In this document: piece by piece, positions 1 to 6,056 of the stretch
Numbering within the stretch: position 1 is the stretch's first letter
How the letters are laid out: every line of letters starts with the position of its first letter
Position numbers and translations under genes: made by a program
Notes under the pieces: generated by a model
Seen by the model: only the letters and a program-made list of their open reading frames with translations
The model's database searches: none
What the model was told of the DNA's origin: nothing
Origin: Bacteroidales bacterium
Lineage (GTDB): Bacteria > Bacteroidota > Bacteroidia > Bacteroidales > UBA932
Assembly (NCBI GenBank): GCA_004556005.1
Contig: SFJA01000085.1
Coordinates: 1 to 6,056 of the forward strand
DNA length: 6,056 nucleotides
Direction of reading: 5' to 3'

Positions 1-473
1 ATTTCCGAACGGTATTCAAAATGCGAATCAATATAGATTGAAGTAGTGTCTATCTTGCTGATTGACAATACGTCAGGAACTCTTACGCTGGCCTCTGCCA
101 ATACTGTCGTCCTTCCTTTAGCCTTTATGCTCAGTTCATCACCGGGATTTGCCTTCTGACTGCTTCTCCAATTTGTTCCCATCCCGTCCGTTACATATTG
201 TTCAAGCGTTGTCTTGTTGCCGTTTATATATAGATCACAATATTCAATTTCCTTGTTAATTGACTGTCCGTCATCATATTTGTTTATCGGAACAGCCACT
301 TTTGCCGATAATGTGGGATATGACAGTTCATCCATGGTACATATGATATTGAGCCTGTCAGGTTCTGAAGAAACATCGTCAAGATCAAACTCGTATTCGC
401 AAGAACACAGAAATACCGAAAGTACAGCTGCCGCAAAGGCAAGAATGCGATGATTATGATTGGAGGATGTCAT
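1..473 (-). CDS. DUF4249-type outer-membrane/surface lipoprotein, C-terminus beyond window
   Basis: The first 157 codons are visible; the gene continues past base 1. The start is the ATG read on the minus strand at 473-471. The N-terminus is a lipoprotein signal: a short polar stretch with His and Arg, a hydrophobic core (residues about 10-22), then a lipobox ending LCSC with the lipidated Cys at residue 25, followed by acidic residues (EYEFDLDD). The rest is beta-rich, with an early segment on a self-contained strand pattern (LSAKVAVPINK) and a repeated pattern of short strands as in immunoglobulin-like folds. This N-terminus, together with the position 6 bp after a TonB-dependent receptor of the right subclass, fits the DUF4249 family, lipoproteins commonly encoded next to such receptors in Bacteroidota. 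Their biochemical role is not established; a partner function at the outer membrane is inference. There is no strong ribosome-binding site; translation may be coupled to the receptor gene. Base composition is AT-richer than the synthetase cluster. Family assignment rests on pattern and context, not on a database search. Confidence 0.75.
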   Translation of the reverse strand, partial: MTSSNHNHRILAFAAAVLSVFLCSCEYEFDLDDVSSEPDRLNIICTMDELSYPTLSAKVAVPINKYDDGQSINKEIEYCDLYINGNKTTLEQYVTDGMGTNWRSSQKANPGDELSIKAKGRTTVLAEASVRVPDVLSISKIDTTSIYIDSHFEYRSE

Positions 474-479
474 TTCCGA

Positions 480-2690
480 CTAGAATTTTAAAGTGTAAGA
501 AATTGAAGGAATGATAGGTATGATGCCAATAGCAACACCTTTGTACTTGCCTGTCGCTTCGGTTTCTTCTAATCCTGTATCAGGATTGATGGCAGTGACA
601 TAAACAGGCTCTATGCTCGCAAAGAAAGGATTCATACGGCAATATGCATTGTAAAGACTGATATTCAACACCTTATCCCTGCCCATCCTGGTCTTTCCGT
701 ACCAGTTGAATCCCAGGTCCAGACGGTGATATGAAGGAAGTCTGAGAGAGTTGGGCTTGCCGTAAATCTTTGTATATAAACCATATTCGTTATAAATAAG
801 ATGGCTTTCCCCGGTCATGTTGTTTCCGCTATGGAAATGCCATCCTCCGTAAAGCTCGAACTTCTTGCCGAAGCGGTAATTGACCATAATGTCAATCTTG
901 TGCCTGTTGTCATTACGATCCGGATACCAGTTAAAGTAGAATTCTTCAAAGAACCTCTGGCTCCAGGAGAGGGTGTAGCCGACGGAAGCGGTGAGCGGGC
1001 CGGATTGCAGTTCGGCGAGGGCCTCGAGACCCCAGGAACGCCCGCGACCTTCGGTGAATTCGGTCTCCCAGGTGTGAATCGGCGGGTAGAGGGACGCGAC
1101 GCCGCCGTATTCGTACAGATGCTCGAGTGTCTTGTACCAGCCCTCTACGGTCAGGTCCAGTCCGAAAGGCAGCCGGGAGTAAAATCCGGCCGCGAACTGC
1201 TTGGAGTGTATAGGTTTGATCTTGGCAGTGGACGGCATCCAGGTGTCGGTCGGGAGGTCGAGGTAGGAGGTTGCAATGCTGTGGTCGGACTGGTTCATTT
1301 CAGTGTAGGAGAAGCGGAAGGAACTGCTCGGGCCGCATTGAGCCTTGAGCGACACTCTCGGTTCGAGAAATGCATAAGTCTTTGATTTTGTGTGAAATAT
1401 GCTTGCTCTGGCACCTATGTTCGCCTTGATGAAGGAAAAGAGCGAAAATTCATCTTCAAGATACAGAGAGCCTTCGACTGCGTCATAGAAACACGATTTT
1501 TCTGTTCCGTCGTCATACTTGTAACCTGGAACTTTCAACTCAAGTCCGGAAGTGATTTCCGGGCTGTAGCTTTTGTAGAGCATTTCGCCTCCGAAACGCA
1601 GTTGCTGAGAAGATGAAGGGGTGTAAACGGCAAAGGCTCGGGCACCGGCAATGTCGCTCAGTGAGCGGGTAATCTGATTGACCGAGATATAGTTTTCGCC
1701 CTCATCCCAGGAGTCGTCCTCCACTGAAATGCCTATGTGGCCGAAATTGCGCGAAAAGAATGCTGAACTTTCGAGATACCATTGTTTAGAAATGCTATTG
1801 TGCCAGCTGAGAACGGAAAGCAGGTTTCCCCAGCGAACATCCGTTCCCGTCTTGGTATATCCTTCGTATCTATTTCCTTCCTCTTCAAAGAAGTTTCTTT
1901 CCATCATACTCATCCTCATCTTGTCAAGTCCGCCGTACACATTGAATGTCAATACGTTATCTTTGGAAAACCTGTGACTTATGCCGGCATTGAAGTCAGA
2001 AAAGTGATATGCAGCCGAGACCTGTTCGGCCTCTTCTCCATATTCGCGTCTATTGTTCCAGTTCAACAATGCAATGAGGGGAGTGGTAAGAATGTCGGTC
2101 CAGCTGCGTCTCAGGGCAACGTTGAAAGAGGTTTTACCCTTGATTATCGGACCTTCAAACTGTATCCTTCCGTCAGCGGAACCCAGAGAAAAGCATCCTT
2201 TGAACTTTTCATAGTCTCCTTCCCTTAAGCGCACGTCGATAACGGAAGAGGCCCTTCCGCCATATCGTGCCGGAAAGCCGCTTTTGTAAAAGTCAACGGA
2301 TTCGGTGACATCAGTATTGAATGCGGAAAAAAGTCCGATGAGATGGGTGGCCTGATAAATGGGGGCACCGTCAAGCAGAAAGAGGTTGTCGCGCCCGTCG
2401 CCTCCGTGCACGTACAGTCCTGACATCAATTCGCTTCCGGCTGCCACTCCGGGCAGGGTCTGCAAGGTCTTTATGACATCGGGGGAGCCGAAAAGGGCAT
2501 AACCTCGGTTAAATTCTTCTGCGTCAATCCTTTTCAGACCGGTCTGACTTGCAGCATCACCGAATCGTCTGCGGTCGGTGGTGACCCTGGATGCCGTAAG
2601 AGTGTCTTTCCGTTCAGTTTCCTGGCCATAGGAGCTTATCACTGACAGCAACAGAAAGGATATTGACAATAGACGTTTTATTGTGTTCAT
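480..2690 (-). CDS. TonB-dependent outer-membrane receptor, DUF4249-associated class, no N-terminal carboxypeptidase-like domain
   Basis: A complete 736-residue protein. Residues 1-22 form a signal peptide (KR, then a hydrophobic core, probable cleavage at SYG/Q). A short stretch around residues 29-37 (DTLTASRVT) could be the TonB box. The plug domain covers about residues 50-160 and shows family hallmarks: LPGV (79-82), GLYVHGG (91-97; YVRGG is more usual), LLDGAPIY (105-112), and a GFPARYGGRASSV segment (138-150). The remainder, about 165-736, has the alternating aromatic strands of a 22-stranded barrel and ends in SYTLKF, with the terminal Phe typical of outer-membrane barrels. The usual Bacteroidota N-terminal carboxypeptidase-regulatory-like domain is absent, so the protein is shorter than many relatives. 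The plug resembles receptors paired with DUF4249 lipoproteins rather than SusC, and no SusD gene is next to it. It should import or bind a ligand using TonB-ExbBD energy; the ligand cannot be read from sequence. It opens a minus-strand operon with the lipoprotein gene. The middle of the barrel is encoded by an unusually GC-rich block. Confidence 0.93.
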   Translation of the reverse strand: MNTIKRLLSISFLLLSVISSYGQETERKDTLTASRVTTDRRRFGDAASQTGLKRIDAEEFNRGYALFGSPDVIKTLQTLPGVAAGSELMSGLYVHGGDGRDNLFLLDGAPIYQATHLIGLFSAFNTDVTESVDFYKSGFPARYGGRASSVIDVRLREGDYEKFKGCFSLGSADGRIQFEGPIIKGKTSFNVALRRSWTDILTTPLIALLNWNNRREYGEEAEQVSAAYHFSDFNAGISHRFSKDNVLTFNVYGGLDKMRMSMMERNFFEEEGNRYEGYTKTGTDVRWGNLLSVLSWHNSISKQWYLESSAFFSRNFGHIGISVEDDSWDEGENYISVNQITRSLSDIAGARAFAVYTPSSSQQLRFGGEMLYKSYSPEITSGLELKVPGYKYDDGTEKSCFYDAVEGSLYLEDEFSLFSFIKANIGARASIFHTKSKTYAFLEPRVSLKAQCGPSSSFRFSYTEMNQSDHSIATSYLDLPTDTWMPSTAKIKPIHSKQFAAGFYSRLPFGLDLTVEGWYKTLEHLYEYGGVASLYPPIHTWETEFTEGRGRSWGLEALAELQSGPLTASVGYTLSWSQRFFEEFYFNWYPDRNDNRHKIDIMVNYRFGKKFELYGGWHFHSGNNMTGESHLIYNEYGLYTKIYGKPNSLRLPSYHRLDLGFNWYGKTRMGRDKVLNISLYNAYCRMNPFFASIEPVYVTAINPDTGLEETEATGKYKGVAIGIIPIIPSISYTLKF
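955..1260. other. GC-rich block inside the TonB-dependent receptor gene
   Basis: By hand count, the 60-base blocks from 961 to 1200 are about 62-68% G+C, falling to about 52-57% by 1201-1380. Flanking parts of the same gene are much lower: about 32-45% at 481-660 and about 40% at 1381-1440. The synthetase and ThiL-like genes sampled at about 52-55%. The block encodes roughly residues 475-580 of the barrel, including the GRGRSWGLEA segment. The reading frame is uninterrupted. The shift lies in codon choice as well as amino acids, which hints at recombination with a GC-richer paralogue or donor; that origin is inference. Confidence 0.6.
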
Positions 2691-2696
2691 AATGCG

Positions 2697-2704
2697 CGAA
2701 GATA
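2697..2704 (-). promoter_or_regulatory. Possible Bacteroidota -7 box for the receptor operon
   Basis: Read on the minus strand this is TATCTTCG, one mismatch from the Bacteroidota -7 consensus TAnnTTTG. A TTTA (plus-strand 2726-2729) lies 21 bases upstream, one mismatch from the -33 TTTG and at normal spacing. It sits only 6 bases before the receptor ATG, so the transcript would have almost no leader. Weak, position-supported prediction. Confidence 0.35.
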
Positions 2705-2717
2705 CTACGAATTTTTG

Positions 2718-2725
2718 TACATTTG
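2718..2725 (+). promoter_or_regulatory. Probable Bacteroidota -7 box for the glycyl-tRNA synthetase operon
   Basis: TACATTTG matches the TAnnTTTG consensus of the Bacteroidota primary sigma factor exactly. Transcription would start near 2730-2733, giving a leader of about 15 bases before the ATG at 2746. I see no good TTTG at the -33 position. A second exact match, TAGATTTG at 2734-2741, lies downstream with a TTTG (2714-2717) 16 bases before it; that spacing is short and it would give an essentially leaderless message, so I prefer the upstream box. Confidence 0.45.
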
Positions 2726-2745
2726 TAAAATATTAGATTTGCGTT

Positions 2746-4284
2746 ATGACACAGGATGAACTTTTCAAGGTATTGGTAGCCCATTGCAAGGAATATGGGT
2801 TTATTTTCCCTTCCAGCGAAATATATGACGGACTGGCAGCCGTTTACGATTATGGTCAGATGGGAGTGGAACTCAAGAACAACATAAAGCAGTACTGGTG
2901 GCAGGCGATGACCCGCCTCAACGAAAACATTGTGGGCATCGATTCCTGCATTTTCATGCACCCTCGCATCTGGGAGGCTTCCGGTCACGTGAGCGCATTC
3001 AACGATCCTCTCATTGACAACAAGGACTCGAAGAAGCGTTACCGTGCCGACGTGCTCATCGAGGATTATCTCGGAAAGATTGAGGAAAAAATCAACAAGG
3101 AGGTTGAGAAGGGTCGCAAGAAGTTCGGCGAGTCGTTCAACGAGGAGCAGTTCCGCGCAACCAACCCCAACGTGCTCCGCGAGCAGGCGAGATATGATGA
3201 GGTGCACAAGCGCTATATGGCCGCCGAGGCTGCAAGCGATTTTGCCGAGTACCGTCAGATAATAATAGATTGCAACATAGTATGTCCTATCAGCGGAACC
3301 TGCAACTGGACCGACGTAAGGCAGTTCAACCTTATGTTCAAGACTTCGATGGGCAGCACGGCAGACTCTTCCAACATCATTTATCTGCGTCCGGAGACCG
3401 CCCAGGGCATTTTCGTGAACTATCTTAACGTGCAGAAGACCGGACGAATGAAGATTCCTTTCGGTATCGCTCAGATAGGAAAGGCATTCCGCAACGAGAT
3501 TGTCGCCCGTCAGTTCATATTCAGGATGAGGGAGTTCGAGCAGATGGAGATGCAGTTCTTCATCAAGCCGGGAACGGAACTCGACTGGTTTGCAAAATGG
3601 AAGGAGCAGCGTATGAAGTGGCACGTCAACCTTGGTATGGGTGCGGAGAACTACCGCTTCCACGACCACGAGAAACTCGCCCACTATGCAAATGCCGCCA
3701 CCGACATAGAATTTAACTTCCCGTTCGGATTCAAGGAACTCGAGGGCATACACAGCCGTACCGACTTCGACCTCGGCAACCACCAGAGGTATTCGGGCAG
3801 GAAAATCGAGTATTTCGATCCGGAAGAGAACCGCGCATATACCCCTTATGTAGTAGAAACCTCCATAGGTGTGGACCGTATGGTACTTGCAGTGCTCAGC
3901 CACTCGTACAAGGAGGAAAAGCTCGAAAACGGCGAGACCCGCACGGTGCTCAGCATACCGGCTCCGCTCGCACCGGTCAAGGCTGCGGTGCTTCCTTTGG
4001 TCAAGAAGGACGGTCTGCCTGAGTTTGCCCAGAAGGTTATGGACGAACTCAAGTACGACTTCAACTGCCAGTACGAGGAAAAGGATTCCATCGGCAAGAG
4101 ATACCGCCGTCAGGATGCAATCGGTACGCCTTTCTGCATCACCGTTGACCACCAGTCCCTCGAAGACGGATGCGTAACTGTACGTGACCGCGACACGATG
4201 CAGCAGGAGAGAGTACCTGTAAGTGAGCTCAGGGCTATGATAGACCGCAAGGTAAACCTCAACAACCTCCTGCGCAATCTTTAA
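2746..4284 (+). CDS. glyQS: Glycyl-tRNA synthetase, single-chain dimeric (alpha2) class II type
   Basis: A complete 512-residue cytosolic enzyme that charges tRNA-Gly with glycine using ATP. It is the single-chain type shared with archaea and eukaryotes, not the two-subunit GlyQ/GlyS type; its length is normal for this type in Bacteroidota. Visible landmarks in order: the N-terminal motif 1 region with VYDYGQMGVELKNNIKQYWW (about 33-52), which carries the dimer helix; a less conserved charged insertion with many Lys/Glu (about 95-180); RPETAQGIF (215-223), a family signature near the glycine/ATP pocket; class II motif 2 with FRNEI (248-252) and REFEQMEMQFF (262-272); motif 3 with GVDRM (375-379); and a C-terminal anticodon-binding domain from about 406 (APLAPVKAAVLPL) to the end. 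All key class II arginines and acidic residues appear to be present. The start is supported by the motif-1 distance and by the promoter box just upstream; no strong Shine-Dalgarno is seen, as is usual in this phylum. Its stop codon overlaps the next start (TAATG). Confidence 0.97.
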   Translation: MTQDELFKVLVAHCKEYGFIFPSSEIYDGLAAVYDYGQMGVELKNNIKQYWWQAMTRLNENIVGIDSCIFMHPRIWEASGHVSAFNDPLIDNKDSKKRYRADVLIEDYLGKIEEKINKEVEKGRKKFGESFNEEQFRATNPNVLREQARYDEVHKRYMAAEAASDFAEYRQIIIDCNIVCPISGTCNWTDVRQFNLMFKTSMGSTADSSNIIYLRPETAQGIFVNYLNVQKTGRMKIPFGIAQIGKAFRNEIVARQFIFRMREFEQMEMQFFIKPGTELDWFAKWKEQRMKWHVNLGMGAENYRFHDHEKLAHYANAATDIEFNFPFGFKELEGIHSRTDFDLGNHQRYSGRKIEYFDPEENRAYTPYVVETSIGVDRMVLAVLSHSYKEEKLENGETRTVLSIPAPLAPVKAAVLPLVKKDGLPEFAQKVMDELKYDFNCQYEEKDSIGKRYRRQDAIGTPFCITVDHQSLEDGCVTVRDRDTMQQERVPVSELRAMIDRKVNLNNLLRNL

Positions 4285-4286
4285 TG
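4282..4286 (+). promoter_or_regulatory. TAATG stop/start overlap
   Basis: The TAA stop of glycyl-tRNA synthetase (4282-4284) shares its last base with the ATG of the ThiL-like gene (4284-4286). Such overlaps usually mean that terminating ribosomes restart on the next gene, keeping the two products in step. No independent promoter box or ribosome-binding site is evident for the second gene. The overlap is seen; coupling is inferred. Confidence 0.7.
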
Positions 4287-5303
4287 AAAGAAAGGACTTT
4301 TGCTGACATAGGCCGTGTAGAGGCCATACGCTTATTGTTCGAAGGCAGCGCTTACACTGCCTTCGCTGATACTGTGCACTGCAGTGCTACCGGGGCAGGG
4401 GACAGCATTGCCAGCGCCTCACGCCTGCTCATCGAAGGTACTGACTTTGACCTCACTTACTTTCCGCTGGAGCATCTCGGATACAAGGCGGCAGTGTCGG
4501 TCATAGGAGAACTGCTTGCCGACCTCGCCAGACCGCATACCCTTTCGATAGTACTGGGAATCTCGGCAAAACTTGACTTTCCTCAGGTACAGAAACTTTG
4601 GAAAGGAGTACTTTCCGCCGCCGGCAAATTCGGAGTCAAGGAACTTGCACTTGACCTTATACCTTCGCATAACGGATTGAGTATCAGTGTAAATGCCAGC
4701 GGAATCAAGAGCAAGATTACAGCCGTGAGACAGCCTGCGCCAAAAAGCAAGGACCTGCTTTGCGTAAGCGGTCCGCTCGGTGCAGCATATCTGGGTCTTC
4801 AGGTTCTGGAAAATGAAAAGCGAAATTTCGAGCATTCGGAACTGAACAAGGACAAACTCGAAAGGTACAAGATGCTTGTTAGCGCCTACCTTCATCCGGA
4901 ACTTCCGTCAAACATAGTCGGAGAACTGGAAGACAGCGAGATTTACCCAAGCGCAGGCGTATTTGTCACCCGTGGACTTTCCGATGCTCTTCTCAGGCTG
5001 TGCCGCAGCACTTCTCTGGGAGCCAAGGTCTATACCGACAAGATTCCTTTCGAAGGAGGCAGTTTCGACCTGGGAAGGGAACTGGACCTTGATCCGATAT
5101 CCGCGGCGATGAATGGCGGCGATGACCTGAGGTTGCTCTTCACCGTTCCTATATTGAAGATGGAGAAGTTCAGACACGACTTTCAGACGTTTGACATAAT
5201 AGGTCATCTTGCCCTGCCAGAGGCAGGCTGCTCGCTCGTGACACCGGAAGGTGCCGAACTGCAGGTTACCGCACCAGGATGGAATACTAACCAAGACTAT
5301 TAA
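4284..5303 (+). CDS. ThiL-like (thiamine-monophosphate kinase family) protein with degenerate active site
   Basis: A complete 339-residue protein of the ThiL/PurM (AIR synthase-like) fold. Framework segments match Bacteroidota ThiL closely: LLIEGTDFDLTYFPLEHLGYKA (about 48-69), GLSISV (131-136), LLCVSGPLGAAYLGLQ (158-173), the NGGDDLRLLFTV segment (277-288), an IIGH strand and a C-terminal GWN. True ThiL phosphorylates thiamine monophosphate to the diphosphate with Mg-ATP, using conserved acidic motifs. Most of these are lost here: GVGDDAAV is reduced to GAGDSIAS (37-44), about ten residues before LLIEG are missing, the (S/T)TD triplet reads ASR (45-47), SDIYAMNG reads GELLADLA (75-82), VGGDTT reads LALDLI (121-126, one Asp kept), and DISDGL reads FVTRGL (227-232). 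The frame is intact, which argues against a recent pseudogene. I infer a non-catalytic or repurposed homologue, so I withhold the name thiL. Its start overlaps the glyQS stop by one base, suggesting translational coupling. It has no signal peptide and is probably cytosolic. Confidence 0.85.
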   Translation: MKERTFADIGRVEAIRLLFEGSAYTAFADTVHCSATGAGDSIASASRLLIEGTDFDLTYFPLEHLGYKAAVSVIGELLADLARPHTLSIVLGISAKLDFPQVQKLWKGVLSAAGKFGVKELALDLIPSHNGLSISVNASGIKSKITAVRQPAPKSKDLLCVSGPLGAAYLGLQVLENEKRNFEHSELNKDKLERYKMLVSAYLHPELPSNIVGELEDSEIYPSAGVFVTRGLSDALLRLCRSTSLGAKVYTDKIPFEGGSFDLGRELDLDPISAAMNGGDDLRLLFTVPILKMEKFRHDFQTFDIIGHLALPEAGCSLVTPEGAELQVTAPGWNTNQDY

Positions 5304-5310
5304 TAACATT

Positions 5311-6056
5311 ATGAACATCAAGAAGTTATTTATTTCTGCGGCATTGATGCTTGCAGCTTTTGCTTCCGTTGCCAATGCTCAGGAGGAGAAAAAGTACATA
5401 GAGCCTCTCGAGGACGGCGTAAAACAGAGAATCCGCGATTGGCAGGACCAGAAGTTCGGTCTGTTTATCCATTGGGGAACCTACAGCGTGACCGGAGTCA
5501 TTGAGTCCTGGTCGCTCAATCCGCGACATATCGACTGGTGCTACAAGTTTCGTCCTCAGGATATGAGCTATGAGGAATATGTCAGGTCGTACGAAAATCT
5601 CATCACGCAGTTCAATCCCGTGTCCTTCGACCCGGAGACCTGGGCAAAGGCCGCAAAGTATGCAGGAATGAAATATATGGTGTTTACCACCAAGCACCAC
5701 GACGGCTTCAACATGTTCGACACGCAGCAGAACGACTACAAGATTACTTCGGACCGTTGTCCTTTCCACACCAGTCCAAAAGCCAACATTGCAAAGGAAC
5801 TGTTCGACGCCTTCAGGGCTGAAGGAATAATGCCGGGAGCATATTTCTCCATAGCCGACTGGTACAACGATGATTTCTGGTGGGACTATTTCCCTCCGCA
5901 AGATTCGTATCCGAACTATCCTATCGACAAATTCCCTGAAAAATGGAACAGGTATCTCGACTTCCTCAACGCCCAGGTTGACGAACTTACCGGCGGCGAA
6001 TACGGTGACCTGCAGATGCTCTGGTTCGACCTTGCGACCACCATCCCTCTGGACAA
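5311..6056 (+). CDS. Exported GH29 alpha-L-fucosidase, C-terminus beyond window
   Basis: The first 248 codons are present; the gene is cut by the window end. Residues 1-23 are a classic signal peptide (NIKK, hydrophobic core, cleavage at ANA/Q), with no lipobox Cys, so a periplasmic or secreted enzyme is expected. The mature part is the start of a GH29 TIM barrel: KFGLFIHWGTYSV (about 49-61, with His54-Trp55-Gly56), WAKAAKYAGMKYMVFTTKHHDGF (about 111-133, with His129-His130-Asp131), and LWFD (237-240), where Asp240 corresponds to the family's catalytic nucleophile. The acid/base residue would lie in the missing part. The family removes terminal alpha-L-fucose from glycans such as host mucin, milk or plant polymers; linkage preference and the GH29-A versus GH29-B subgroup cannot be settled from this fragment. 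It starts 7 bases after the ThiL-like stop without its own visible promoter, so it is probably read through from the synthetase transcript. The leader is A/T-rich without Shine-Dalgarno, as usual for the phylum. Confidence 0.94.
   Translation, partial: MNIKKLFISAALMLAAFASVANAQEEKKYIEPLEDGVKQRIRDWQDQKFGLFIHWGTYSVTGVIESWSLNPRHIDWCYKFRPQDMSYEEYVRSYENLITQFNPVSFDPETWAKAAKYAGMKYMVFTTKHHDGFNMFDTQQNDYKITSDRCPFHTSPKANIAKELFDAFRAEGIMPGAYFSIADWYNDDFWWDYFPPQDSYPNYPIDKFPEKWNRYLDFLNAQVDELTGGEYGDLQMLWFDLATTIPLD

Noticed and set aside
214..453. Plus-strand open frame of 79 codons at the left end
   Set aside because: It lies opposite the lipoprotein gene, whose minus-strand frame has a convincing signal peptide and lipobox.
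801..1385. Plus-strand open frame of 194 codons opposite the receptor gene
   Set aside because: It covers the GC-rich block, where stop codons are rare by composition; the minus-strand receptor frame is continuous through it and carries family motifs.
2614..4152. Long minus-strand open frame of 512 codons opposite glycyl-tRNA synthetase
   Set aside because: Its translation has no recognisable domain and is rich in Leu, Val, His and Glu as expected from the reverse complement of a codon-biased gene. The plus-strand frame is an unmistakable synthetase, and the identical codon count is coincidence.
5186..5205. TTTGACATAATAG resembling promoter elements ahead of the fucosidase
   Set aside because: The TTGACA-like and TAATAG-like parts are adjacent rather than properly spaced, and no TAnnTTTG box is at a suitable distance before 5311.
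4284..5303. Frameshift as the explanation for the lost ThiL motifs
   Set aside because: Homology to ThiL is in the same frame on both sides of each altered motif, so point substitutions and one short in-frame deletion explain it better.
4419..5375. Two minus-strand open frames opposite the ThiL-like gene
   Set aside because: No recognisable protein features, no promoter or start support, and the plus-strand frame aligns with ThiL throughout.
5326..5901. Minus-strand open frame of 191 codons opposite the fucosidase
   Set aside because: The plus strand encodes clear GH29 motifs with a signal peptide; the antisense translation resembles nothing.

Overview
The window looks like chromosomal DNA of a Bacteroidota bacterium, most likely a gut-type member of the Bacteroidales. 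Three things point there: a TonB-dependent outer-membrane receptor directly followed by a DUF4249-type lipoprotein, promoter-like boxes of the Bacteroidota type (TAnnTTTG) with no clear Shine-Dalgarno sequences, and a secreted GH29 alpha-L-fucosidase. I cannot assign a genus from sequence alone.

The layout is two divergent gene clusters separated by only 55 bp (2691-2745). Leftward (minus strand) are a TonB-dependent receptor (480-2690) and, 6 bp downstream of it, a DUF4249-family lipoprotein (1-473) that runs out of the window. This pair probably forms an outer-membrane uptake or surface-binding unit for an unknown ligand. Rightward (plus strand) are a complete single-chain glycyl-tRNA synthetase (2746-4284), a ThiL-like protein whose start overlaps the synthetase stop by one base (4284-5303), and 7 bp further on a signal-peptide-bearing GH29 alpha-L-fucosidase (5311-6056, cut by the window end). 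The spacing suggests co-transcription of the three, although their functions do not obviously belong together.

Coding density is very high, with no non-coding stretch over 55 bp. I see no RNA genes, mobile elements, CRISPR arrays or clear terminators. The most interesting item is the ThiL-like protein: it keeps the ThiL framework but has lost most of the acidic metal/nucleotide-binding motifs of thiamine-monophosphate kinase, so it looks like an intact but catalytically dead homologue. Second is a sharply bounded GC-rich block (about 955-1260) inside an otherwise AT-richer receptor gene, which suggests a mosaic allele. I found no convincing novel multi-gene system; the rest is ordinary Bacteroidota gene content.
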